From: Pseudoduganella rivuli
Lineage (GTDB): Bacteria; Pseudomonadota; Gammaproteobacteria; Burkholderiales; Burkholderiaceae_D
Reading direction: 5' to 3'
DNA length: 64,000 bases
Assembly: GCF_009674485.1 (NCBI RefSeq)
Contig: NZ_WKJJ01000005.1
Coordinates: forward strand, 310,001-374,000
The notes under the pieces were generated by a model. The model did no database searches. It had not been told where the DNA came from and worked only from the letters and a program-made list of their open reading frames with translations. This document shows, in pieces, positions 18,159-26,179 of this stretch (positions within the stretch are counted from its first letter, which is position 1; each line of letters starts with the position of its first letter). Position numbers and translations under genes: made by a program.

Positions 18159-19309
18159 AACGAACGGAAGCCTATATCGTCGACGCGCTGCGCACGCCCG
18201 TCGGCAAGCGGCGCGGCAGCCTCGCGCACATGCACGCGGCGGACCTGGGCGGGTTTGTCTTGCGCGCGCTGGTCGAGCGCAATGCGATTCCCGCCGATGA
18301 ATATGACGACGTGGTGTTCGGCTGCGTCGACACCATCGGCCCGCTGGCCGGCAATATCGCCCGTTCCAGCTGGCTGGCGGCCGGCTTGCCGTTGAACGTG
18401 CCCGGTGTGACGGTGGACCGCCAGTGCGGTTCGTCGCAGCAGGCGCTGCACTTCGCCGCGCAAGCGGTAATGAGCGGGACGCAGCACGTGGTGGTGGCGG
18501 GCGGCGTGCAAACCATGACCAGCATCCCGATTTCGTCGGCCATGCTGGCGGGCCAACCGCTGGGGTTTGCCGATCCGTTTTCCGGCAGCACGGGGTGGCA
18601 AGCCCGCTTTGGCGGCCAGCCGGTGTCGCAATTCCACGCGGCGCAAATGATCGCGGAAAGGTGGCAGTGTTCGCGTGCGGAGATGGAAGCGTATGCGCTG
18701 GAAAGCCACCGGCGCGCCTTGCAGGCCGCCGCCGAAGGGCGCTTCAAGCGTGAAATCGTGCCGTGCGCGGGTCTTGCGCACGATGAAACGCCGCGCAACA
18801 CGTCGCTGGAAAAAATGGCTGAACTGGAGCCGCTTGGCGAAGGGAGCTGGTTGACGGCCGGCATGGCCAGCCAGACGTGCGACGCGGCGGCCGCGCTGCT
18901 GGTGGTGTCGGAGGAAGCGCTGAAGCGCTACAACCTGACGCCGCGCGCCCGCATCCACCATTTGTCCGTCATGGGCGACGACCCGGTCTGGATGCTGACC
19001 GCGCCGATCGCCGCCAGCAAGAAGGCGCTGCAGCGTTGCGGCATGCGCTGGGGCGATATCGATCTGGTGGAAGTCAACGAAGCCTTTGCCAGCGTGGCGC
19101 AGGCATGGCTGAAAGAGACCGGCTATCCGCACGAACGCACCAACGTCAATGGCGGCGCCATCGCGCTGGGCCATCCGCTGGGTGCGACCGGCGCGCGCCT
19201 GATGACGACCCTGCTGCATGAACTGGAACGCGGCAATGGCCGCTTCGGCCTGCAAACCATGTGCGAAGGCGGCGGGCTGGCCAATGTGACGATTATCGAG
19301 AGAATTTGA
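18155..19309 (+). CDS. fadA6: Thiolase, FadA6-like
   Basis: A 384-residue thiolase II. The acylated cysteine is Cys91 (VDRQCGSSQQAL), the catalytic histidine lies in GGAIALGHPLGATGAR, and the second cysteine is in TMCEGGG. FadA6 thiolyses the last ring-derived beta-ketoacyl-CoA to products entering central metabolism. ATG 18155 is preceded by GGGGAGG and overlaps the previous stop. A general acetyl-CoA acetyltransferase role cannot be excluded from sequence alone, but the neighbouring fadE and ipd genes favour FadA6. Confidence 0.78.
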   Translation: MKRTEAYIVDALRTPVGKRRGSLAHMHAADLGGFVLRALVERNAIPADEYDDVVFGCVDTIGPLAGNIARSSWLAAGLPLNVPGVTVDRQCGSSQQALHFAAQAVMSGTQHVVVAGGVQTMTSIPISSAMLAGQPLGFADPFSGSTGWQARFGGQPVSQFHAAQMIAERWQCSRAEMEAYALESHRRALQAAAEGRFKREIVPCAGLAHDETPRNTSLEKMAELEPLGEGSWLTAGMASQTCDAAAALLVVSEEALKRYNLTPRARIHHLSVMGDDPVWMLTAPIAASKKALQRCGMRWGDIDLVEVNEAFASVAQAWLKETGYPHERTNVNGGAIALGHPLGATGARLMTTLLHELERGNGRFGLQTMCEGGGLANVTIIERI

Positions 19310-19319
19310 GGACGGCATC

Positions 19320-20198
19320 ATGAAAATCTGTATCGGCAGGACCGTGATCGTGACGGGGGCGGGCGGTGGCCTGGGGCGCGCGTATGCATTGGCGCTGGCG
19401 CAATCGGGCGCCAACGTGGTGGTCAACGATATCCGCGTGGAAGCCGCGCAAGCTGTCGTCGACGGGATTGTCGCCGGCGGCGGCAACGCGCTAGCCAATG
19501 GCGGTGACATCACCGCCATGGCGGGCGCGGAAAGCATCGTGGCGGCAGCCGTTGCCGCCTATGGCGAAGTGCACGCGCTGGTCAATAACGCGGGCATTTG
19601 CCGCGACCGCATGTTTGCCAGCATGGGCGAGGCGGACTGGGACGACGTGATGCGCGTGCATTTGAAGGGCCACTTTTGCCTGGCCAACGTGCTGGCGCGG
19701 CGCTGGCGCGATGCGGCCAAGGCGGGAACGCCGGTGGCGGGCCGCATCGTCAACACCGGTTCCGGCGCGGGCCTCGCGGGCTCGGTCGGGCAGTCGAATT
19801 ACGCGGCCGCCAAGGCCGGCATTGCCGCGCTGACGCTGGTGCAGGCTGCGGAACTGGCGCGCTATGGCGTGACCGCCAACTGCCTGGCGCCGGCAGCCCG
19901 CACGGGCATGACGGAAGACGTGTTTGCCTCCATGATGAAACCGCCGGAAGACGGCGGCTTCGATTACTACGATCCGGCCAACGTGGCGCCGCTGGTGGTA
20001 TGGCTGGCCAGCGCCGAGTCGGCAAGCGTGACGGGCCGCACGTTTGAAATCGCGGGTGGCAAGCTGTCGCTGGCCGAAGGCTGGCAGGTGGGCCCGGCGC
20101 GCGACAAGGGCGCGCGCTGGCTGCCGCATGAAGTGGGCGACGCCGTGGCGCAACTGGTGGCGCTGGCCCGCGCCCCGCAGCCGGTCTATGGTGCGTGA
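19320..20198 (+). CDS. SDR, MFE-2-like (3R)-hydroxyacyl-CoA dehydrogenase
   Basis: A 292-residue short-chain dehydrogenase. GRTVIVTGAGGGLGRAYALA and VVVND are the nucleotide-binding hallmarks of the dehydrogenase domain of multifunctional enzyme type 2 (17beta-HSD4). The catalytic tyrosine and lysine are in NYAAAKAG. A C-terminal extension beyond residue 250 is also typical of that group. It likely oxidises a 3-hydroxyacyl-CoA during side-chain or ring-derived beta-oxidation. It lies 10 bases after fadA6 and 7 bases before the fused acyl-CoA dehydrogenase. Confidence 0.72.
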   Translation: MKICIGRTVIVTGAGGGLGRAYALALAQSGANVVVNDIRVEAAQAVVDGIVAGGGNALANGGDITAMAGAESIVAAAVAAYGEVHALVNNAGICRDRMFASMGEADWDDVMRVHLKGHFCLANVLARRWRDAAKAGTPVAGRIVNTGSGAGLAGSVGQSNYAAAKAGIAALTLVQAAELARYGVTANCLAPAARTGMTEDVFASMMKPPEDGGFDYYDPANVAPLVVWLASAESASVTGRTFEIAGGKLSLAEGWQVGPARDKGARWLPHEVGDAVAQLVALARAPQPVYGA

Positions 20199-20205
20199 GG
20201 TAATC

Positions 20206-22542
20206 ATGGACTTCACGCTCAACGAAGAGCAGCAAATGATACGGGACGCGGCCGCCGCTTTCCTGGGCGAACGGTGCTGTTCCACCAGCCTGCGCGCGGT
20301 GCTGGATCCGGCGCATGCCGCCGGCGCCGCCGCGCACGATGGCCCGTTGTGGAACGAGATGGCGACGACCCTGGGCTGGTGCGCGCTGACGGTGCCGGAA
20401 CACAGCGGCGGCATGGGCCTGGGCCAGGTGGAACGTACCTTGTTGATGGAACAGATGGGCCGCCGCCTGCCGGCCGTGCCGTACTTTGCCAGCGCTTGCC
20501 TGGCGGCCGATGCGCTGCAATACGGCGCGCCGCAGGCCGGCAAGGCGTGGCTGGAACGGATGGCGGCGGGATTGGCGACGGCGGCGCTGGCCTTGCCGCA
20601 ACTGGCGCACTGGGATGCGGCGCAATGCGCGGTGACCGCGCGGCGCACGCCGCACGGCCATCAGCTGGACGGCGAAGCCGCGCAAGTGATGGGCGGCGCG
20701 CAGGCGGACGTGCTGCTGGTGCCGGCCCGCACGGACGATGGCGAAATCGCGCTGTTTGCCGTGCGCGCGGACACGCCGGGTGTCGCGCTGACGTCATTGC
20801 GCACCATGGACCTGACCCGCGCGATCTCAAGTTTGCAATTAACGAACGTGCAGATAGGGGCGGAAGCATGGCAGGCAACGGGAGAAGCATTGCAGGCCGG
20901 CCTGGCCCGCTCGACGACGCTGGCGTCATTGGCGCTGGCGGCGGAGCAGGTCGGGAGTGCGCGCCAGTGCCTGGAGCTGACATTGGCCTACGTCGGCGAG
21001 CGCGTGCAGTTTGGCCGCGCCATCGCGTCGTTCCAGGCGGTCAAACACCGCTGCGCGCTCATGATGGTGGCGCTGGAGTCGGCCGCGTCGATGGTGCATG
21101 GGGCGGCGCTGCTGGCCGACTGCGGCGGGGAGGGACTCGAAGCGGAGGTGGCCAGCGCCAAGTACGCCGCCAACCAGGCGCTGTTCTTCTGCGCGCAGGA
21201 AGCCATCCAGCTGCATGGCGGCGTGGGGTTCACGTGGGAATATGACCCGCACCTGTACTTCAAGCGCGCACAGGCCGCGCGCCACTGGTTCGGCAGCGAC
21301 AGCGCCTGCCTGCGGCACGTGGCGCAGGTGCTGGCCGACGGCGCGACGGCTGCGCGGGCACCCGTCGCGGCGCGCGGCGAATTCGAACAATGGCTGGAAG
21401 CCCGGCTGTCCGGCGAATTCGCGGCGCTGCGCCACCGGGGCGGCCCGGGTGATGAGGATGCGTATCCGGAAGAGCGCAAGCAATGGGAGCGCGCACTGGC
21501 CGATGCCGGCTGGACGTGCGCCGGCTGGCCGCGGGAACACGGCGGCCGGGGCCTGTCGCTGGCGCAGCAGGTGGCGCACCACGAACAGTATGCGCGGGCA
21601 GGCGGGCCGGGCCGGGTCGGCCATATAGGCGAAGGCTTGATCGGTCCGACCCTGATTGCACTGGGCACGCCGGACCAGCAACAGCGGCATTTGCCCGGCA
21701 TTTGCGCGGGCACCACACTGTGGTGCCAGGGGTATTCGGAACCGAACGCAGGGTCCGACCTGGCCAACGTGCAAACCCGCGCCGTGCGCGACGACGCGAC
21801 GGGCGACTGGATCGTCACAGGCCAGAAGGTGTGGACGTCGCTGGCGCACGAATCGCAATGGATCTTCGTCGTGGCGCGCTGCGAACCCGGTTCTCAGGGC
21901 GGCAAGGGCTTGATTTTCCTGCTGATGCCGCTGGACCAGCCGGGCATCGACATCCGCCCGATCCGCCAGATCAGCGGCAGCGCGGAATTCAACGAAGTGT
22001 TCTTTGATGGCGCCCGCGCCAGGGCATGCGATGTCGTCGGCAAGCCGGGCGAAGGGTGGCAGGTGGCGATGGCGCTGCTGGGTTTTGAGCGGGGCTTGTC
22101 GACGCTGGGCCAGCAAATGCACTTCCTGCATGAGCTGGAACTGGTGATCGCGGCGGCTCGCGACAACGGGGCATGGGGCGACCAGGCCATGCGCGAGCGC
22201 ATCGCCCGTGCATGGATCGGCTTGCGCACGATGCGCTGCAATGCGCTGCGCATGTTGTCCGGCGCGGACAGCGGCAAGCTGGCGCCGGAATCGCTGATCT
22301 ACAAATACCACTGGTCCAACTGGCACCGCGACCTGGGCGAACTGGCGATGGACGTGCTGGGGGCGGACGGCAATGTGATGGGCGATGACCACGGTACCGA
22401 TGATGGCCGCCGCCAGCGCCTGCAAAGCCTGTTCCTGTTCAGCCGCGCGGACACGATTTACGCTGGTTCCAATGAAATCCAACTCAACATCATTGCCGAG
22501 CGTGGTCTCGGCATGCCGAAAGAACCAAGGGGCACCCTATGA
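20206..22542 (+). CDS. Two-domain (fused) acyl-CoA dehydrogenase
   Basis: A 778-residue protein with two full acyl-CoA dehydrogenase modules. Module 1 (about 1-375) has MDFTLNEEQQMIRDAAAAFL and ends with QLHGGVGFTWEYDPHLYFKRA. Module 2 (about 385-778) has WCQGYSEPNAGSDLAN, GQKVWTS and TIYAGSNEIQLNIIAERGLG. Module 1 lacks the SEP-x2-GSD loop, and module 2 lacks the Glu at the usual YEGT base position. Together they therefore resemble one active and one structural half, as in heteromeric steroid FadE pairs; Mycobacterium FadE34 is a precedent for a fused form. ATG 20206 is chosen; the longer in-frame extension overlaps the SDR gene. Confidence 0.8.
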   Translation: MDFTLNEEQQMIRDAAAAFLGERCCSTSLRAVLDPAHAAGAAAHDGPLWNEMATTLGWCALTVPEHSGGMGLGQVERTLLMEQMGRRLPAVPYFASACLAADALQYGAPQAGKAWLERMAAGLATAALALPQLAHWDAAQCAVTARRTPHGHQLDGEAAQVMGGAQADVLLVPARTDDGEIALFAVRADTPGVALTSLRTMDLTRAISSLQLTNVQIGAEAWQATGEALQAGLARSTTLASLALAAEQVGSARQCLELTLAYVGERVQFGRAIASFQAVKHRCALMMVALESAASMVHGAALLADCGGEGLEAEVASAKYAANQALFFCAQEAIQLHGGVGFTWEYDPHLYFKRAQAARHWFGSDSACLRHVAQVLADGATAARAPVAARGEFEQWLEARLSGEFAALRHRGGPGDEDAYPEERKQWERALADAGWTCAGWPREHGGRGLSLAQQVAHHEQYARAGGPGRVGHIGEGLIGPTLIALGTPDQQQRHLPGICAGTTLWCQGYSEPNAGSDLANVQTRAVRDDATGDWIVTGQKVWTSLAHESQWIFVVARCEPGSQGGKGLIFLLMPLDQPGIDIRPIRQISGSAEFNEVFFDGARARACDVVGKPGEGWQVAMALLGFERGLSTLGQQMHFLHELELVIAAARDNGAWGDQAMRERIARAWIGLRTMRCNALRMLSGADSGKLAPESLIYKYHWSNWHRDLGELAMDVLGADGNVMGDDHGTDDGRRQRLQSLFLFSRADTIYAGSNEIQLNIIAERGLGMPKEPRGTL

Positions 22543-23327
22543 AACAAGCTATCCCGGAATATGTCAAAGGCCACGGCCTGCTGGCCGGTAAATCCGTGCT
22601 GATCACGGCGGCGGCGGGCGGCGGCATCGGCTTTGCCGCCGCCCGCCGCGCCGTGGAGGAAGGTTGCCGCGCGCTGATGATTTCCGATATCCATCCGCAG
22701 CGGCTGGAAGCTGCCGTCGCGCAGTTGCGCGAAGAAATGGATTGCCAGGACATCCACGGCCAGCTGTGTGACGTGACGCAGGAAGAGCAGGTGCAGGCAT
22801 TGATCGCAAAAGCGGAAGAGCGCTTGCAGGGTGTCGACGTATTGATCAACAACGCGGGCCTGGGCGGCAGCCGCCGCGTGGTCGACATGCCGGACGCGGA
22901 ATGGCACCGCGTGCTCGACATCACGCTGACGGGCACATTCAGGATGACGCGCGCCATGCTGCCTGCCATGCAGCAGCGGGGCCGGGGCGTGATCGTCAAC
23001 AACGCGTCGGTGCTGGGCTGGCGCGCGCAAAAGGAGCAGGCGCACTATGCGGCGGCCAAGGCGGGCGTGATGGCGCTGACGCGCTGCAGCGCGCTGGAAG
23101 CGGCGGAATTCGGCGTGCGCATCAACGCGGTGGCGCCCAGCATTGCGCTGCACGACTTCCTGCGCAAGTCGGCGCCACAGGAATTGCTGGACCACCTGGC
23201 GTCGCGCGAAGCCTTCGGGCGCGCGGCCGAAGTGTGGGAAGTGGCCAACGTGATGATGTTCCTGGCCAGCGACTACGCGTCCTACATGGTGGGCGAAGTG
23301 GTGCCTGTCAGCAGCCAGCACGCGTAG
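22539..23327 (+). CDS. ipdF: SDR, IpdF-like hydroxyacyl-CoA dehydrogenase
   Basis: A 262-residue short-chain dehydrogenase with an unusual nucleotide-binding loop, LITAAAGGGIGFAAARRA, in place of TGxxxGIG. As I recall this is characteristic of the IpdF group (Rv3559c), which oxidises the 5-hydroxyl of the CoA-activated indane intermediate. The catalytic YAAAK is present. It overlaps the fused acyl-CoA dehydrogenase stop by ATGA and is followed 9 bases later by the MaoC gene. The IpdF call depends on the loop and on the ipd context. Confidence 0.65.
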   Translation: MKQAIPEYVKGHGLLAGKSVLITAAAGGGIGFAAARRAVEEGCRALMISDIHPQRLEAAVAQLREEMDCQDIHGQLCDVTQEEQVQALIAKAEERLQGVDVLINNAGLGGSRRVVDMPDAEWHRVLDITLTGTFRMTRAMLPAMQQRGRGVIVNNASVLGWRAQKEQAHYAAAKAGVMALTRCSALEAAEFGVRINAVAPSIALHDFLRKSAPQELLDHLASREAFGRAAEVWEVANVMMFLASDYASYMVGEVVPVSSQHA

Positions 23328-23336
23328 GAGGACGCC

Positions 23337-23795
23337 ATGGGCACGACTTTGCGCGGCAGCGCGGATTTCCTGTCCGGCGTGGGCCGGGTATTGGGCGCCA
23401 GCCCGTGGCTGCTGGTGGACCAGCGCCGCATCGACTTGTTTGCCGAAGCAACGGGCGATCACCAGTGGATCCACGTCGACCCGGTACGGGCGGCGGATGG
23501 ACCGTTTGGCGCCTGCGTGGCGCACGGCTACCTGACCTTGTCGCTGGTGAACCTGTTTCTGCCGCAGGTGCTGACGGTGGAAGGCATGACGATGGGTGTC
23601 AACTATGGCTGCGAGCGGGTGCGTTTCCCCGCGCCGCTGCGCGTTGGCAGCCGCGTGCGGGGCATGTGCCAGCTGGTGCACGCGGAAGCGCTTGCCGGCA
23701 ATGGCGTGCAGGCCACCATCCGCGTCACCGTGGAAATCGACGGCCAGCCCAAGCCCGCGTGCGTGGCCGACGCCATCAGCCGCTACTACTTTTAA
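23337..23795 (+). CDS. MaoC-family (R)-specific enoyl-CoA hydratase
   Basis: A 152-residue single hot-dog-domain protein. The hydratase 2 signature [15 protein letters not shown] gives a catalytic Asp41/His46 pair, followed by [16 protein letters not shown]. It hydrates 2-enoyl-CoA to the (3R)-hydroxyacyl-CoA, and the MFE-2-like SDR at 19320-20198 could take the product onward. AGGAGG lies 6 bases before the start. The steroid substrate is inferred from the operon. Confidence 0.78.
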   Translation: MGTTLRGSADFLSGVGRVLGASPWLLVDQRRIDLFAEATGDHQWIHVDPVRAADGPFGACVAHGYLTLSLVNLFLPQVLTVEGMTMGVNYGCERVRFPAPLRVGSRVRGMCQLVHAEALAGNGVQATIRVTVEIDGQPKPACVADAISRYYF

Positions 23796-23814
23796 AAAAA
23801 ACAAGGAGTACACC

Positions 23815-25020
23815 ATGCAGGAAGCAGTGATAGTTTCGACCGCCCGCACGCCGATCGGTAAAGCATTCCGGGGCGCGTTCAACGATACGGAAGCCCCCGC
23901 GCTGGGTGGCCACGTGATCCGCGCGGCGCTGGCGAAAGTGCCGAACATCGAAGGCCATGAAGTGGAAGACGTGCAAATGGGCGCGGCCGCTCAGCAGGGT
24001 ACGCAGGGCTACAACATCGGCCGCCTGTCCGCCATTGCGGCCGGCTTGCCGGCCAGCGTGCCGGGCATGGCGCTGGACCGCATGTGTTCATCGGGACTGA
24101 TGGCGATTGCCGGCGCCGCGAAGTCCATCATGTGCGGCGAACTGGAAATCGCCGTCGCGGGCGGCGTGGAATCGATCTCGCTGACGCAAAACAAGCATAA
24201 AAACACGTACCGCAACCAGGCGCAGGCCGTGCTGGCCCACGACCCCGCCGCCTACATCCCGATGATCGAGACGGCGGAAATCGTCGCCCGCCGCTATGGC
24301 ATCAGCCGCGCCGCGCAGGATGACTACGCGCTGCACAGCCAGCAGCGGGTGGCGGCGGCCCAGCGGGCGGGTTTGTTCGATGCGGAAATCGTGCCGATGG
24401 CCAGCGTGCACCAGTTGTTTGATCGCGACGGCAATCCGAACGGCAGCGAAGTCATGACCTTGGTGCGCGACGAATGCGCGCGCGGCGCGACCGATGCGGC
24501 GTCGCTGGCGGCATTGAAACCCGTGTGGCAGGGCGGCCAGTGGGTACAGCAAGGCGAATTCATCACGGCCGGCAATGCGTCGCAACTGGCCGATGGCGCG
24601 TCCGCCTGCGTATTGACCAGCGCCGCGCTGGCCCGCGCCCGTGGCCTGGCGCCGCTGGGCGCCTACCGGGGCATGGCGGTGGCGGGATGCGCGTCCGATG
24701 AAATGGGTATCGGCCCCGTGTATGCGATCCCCAGGCTGTTGAAACGCCACGGCATGACGGTGGCCGATATTGGTTTGTGGGAATTGAACGAGGCGTTTGC
24801 CAGCCAGGTGTTGTATTGCCGCGACCAGCTGGGCATTCCCGATGCGCGCCTGAACGTCAATGGCGGCGCCATCGCCATGGGCCATCCATTCGGCATGTCG
24901 GGTTCGCGCCTGGTGGGCCATGCGTTGCTGGAAGGGCAACGCCGGGGCGTACGCCACGTGGTGGTCACGATGTGCATCGGCGGCGGCATGGGCGCCGCAG
25001 CGCTGTTCGAAGTGTTGTAA
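23815..25020 (+). CDS. Acetyl-CoA acyltransferase (thiolase)
   Basis: A 401-residue thiolase with Cys91 ([13 protein letters not shown]), His in [14 protein letters not shown] and the C-terminal MCIGGGMG. It is a second thiolase, distinct from FadA6, and probably completes the beta-oxidation round served by the MaoC hydratase, the SDR and the fused acyl-CoA dehydrogenase. AAGGAG precedes ATG 23815; the longer in-frame frame runs over the MaoC gene. It is the last gene of the hsaC operon, followed by a REP-like hairpin. Confidence 0.8.
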   Translation: MQEAVIVSTARTPIGKAFRGAFNDTEAPALGGHVIRAALAKVPNIEGHEVEDVQMGAAAQQGTQGYNIGRLSAIAAGLPASVPGMALDRMCSSGLMAIAGAAKSIMCGELEIAVAGGVESISLTQNKHKNTYRNQAQAVLAHDPAAYIPMIETAEIVARRYGISRAAQDDYALHSQQRVAAAQRAGLFDAEIVPMASVHQLFDRDGNPNGSEVMTLVRDECARGATDAASLAALKPVWQGGQWVQQGEFITAGNASQLADGASACVLTSAALARARGLAPLGAYRGMAVAGCASDEMGIGPVYAIPRLLKRHGMTVADIGLWELNEAFASQVLYCRDQLGIPDARLNVNGGAIAMGHPFGMSGSRLVGHALLEGQRRGVRHVVVTMCIGGGMGAAALFEVL

Positions 25021-25025
25021 CTGAA

Positions 25026-25059
25026 CCGGTAGGGCGGTTTCCGCGCAGCGGAAGCCGCC
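25026..25059 (+). repeat. REP-like palindromic element, copy 1
   Basis: GGTAGGGCGGTTTCCGC, loop GCA, GCGGAAGCCGCC. The 12-bp stem (25033-25044 with 25048-25059) has one G-T wobble. It lies 6 bases after the thiolase stop and could stabilise or end the hsaC operon transcript. No T-run follows. Confidence 0.75.
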
Positions 25060-25075
25060 GTGCGTGGAGATGCAA

Positions 25076-25095
25076 CATAGTCCAAGTTGACGATG
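25076..25095 (+). promoter_or_regulatory. Steroid-regulon dyad operator, copy 4 (YCF48/RND-KstD)
   Basis: CATAGTC-N6-GACGATG followed by TTG. Near the standard 33-base position lie TGTACT (25116-25121) and, shifted 2 bases, TACTAG (25118-25123). It would control the 25166-30316 operon. Confidence 0.65.
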
Positions 25096-25165
25096 TTGGA
25101 GCCCCGGATTCGCAGTGTACTAGGCCTATGAAAAACGCAGCCGCAGAGCTGTCAAGGAGACAACA

Positions 25166-26140
25166 ATGAAACATACTCTGCGCGGCGCCAGCCTGGCGCT
25201 GTCGATCGCGGTGGCGGCGGGGGCGGTCTATGCCTTCGCCTTGCGCCCCCATCCCGTGTTTGCCGCCACCGCCGTGCGGGCCGACCGTTTACACGTCAAT
25301 GCGCTGGCGCGGGCAGGCCAGCGCATCGTGGCGGTGGGCGAGGCGGGCCATATCCTGTATTCCGACGATGGCGGCGTCGGCTGGCGTGACGCCGACGTGG
25401 CCCGCCAGCCCGGTTCCACCTTGACGCAAGTGAGCTTCAGCGACGACCGCCATGGCCTGGCGGTCGGGCATGACGGCGTCGTGCTGGGGACCGAAGACGG
25501 CGGCCGGCACTGGCAACAGTTGCGCTTCGATACCGAACACACGGACCCGCTGCTCGACGTGGCGCTGCGCGGCGACGGCGGCGCGCTGGCGGTCGGCAGT
25601 TTCGGCCGCTTCCTGGTGTCGAAAGATGGCGGCAGCCGGTGGCTGCCGGCAGTAACCCCACCCGCCATCGCCGACGCCCACGCGAATGCGCTGGTATGGG
25701 GCAAGGGCAAGGGCAAGGGCAACGCCATGCTGCTGGTGGGCGAAGCGGGCTTGCTGCACCGGTCGAACGACGGCGGCGCCACGTGGCAAACGCTGGCGCT
25801 GCCGTATAAAGGTTCGCTGTTCGGCGGACTGGCGCTGGCCGACGGCGCCTGGCTGGTGTTCGGCATGCGCGGCCACGTTTTCCGCAGCACCGACTTCGGC
25901 GTCACGTGGGACGCGGTCGATACCGGCCTGCCCACGTCGTATTTCGGTGGCGCCCAGTTGAAGGATGGCCGCGTGGTGCTGGTGGGGCAGGGCGGTGCGG
26001 TCGTGCTGTCCGGCGACGGCGGCAGGACGTTCCGCATCCACCGGGTCGGCGGTCGCGCCAGCCTGGCCGCCGTGGCCGAAGCCGACGCCGGCCACGTGCT
26101 GCTGGCCGGTGAAGCCGGCATTTCCCGCGAAGCGCTGTAA
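25166..26140 (+). CDS. YCF48-like beta-propeller protein
   Basis: A 324-residue exported protein: an N-terminal hydrophobic signal (LRGASLALSIAVAAGAVYAFAL) is followed by repeated propeller units (ILYSDDGGVGW, VLGTEDGGRHWQ, FLVSKDGGSRWL, LHRSNDGGATWQ, VFRSTDFGVTW, VVLSGDGGRTF). These are the DGG-x-W turns of YCF48/BNR-type repeats. In Proteobacteria such proteins are commonly encoded beside an RND permease and DUF1302/DUF1329 proteins, as here. Function in that set is unproven; a periplasmic accessory to hydrophobic-substrate transport is a reasonable inference. AAGGAG precedes the start. Confidence 0.8.
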   Translation: MKHTLRGASLALSIAVAAGAVYAFALRPHPVFAATAVRADRLHVNALARAGQRIVAVGEAGHILYSDDGGVGWRDADVARQPGSTLTQVSFSDDRHGLAVGHDGVVLGTEDGGRHWQQLRFDTEHTDPLLDVALRGDGGALAVGSFGRFLVSKDGGSRWLPAVTPPAIADAHANALVWGKGKGKGNAMLLVGEAGLLHRSNDGGATWQTLALPYKGSLFGGLALADGAWLVFGMRGHVFRSTDFGVTWDAVDTGLPTSYFGGAQLKDGRVVLVGQGGAVVLSGDGGRTFRIHRVGGRASLAAVAEADAGHVLLAGEAGISREAL

Positions 26141-26179
26141 TGCGCCACCTTGAATCAACAGAATTTTGCGAGTGACCTT

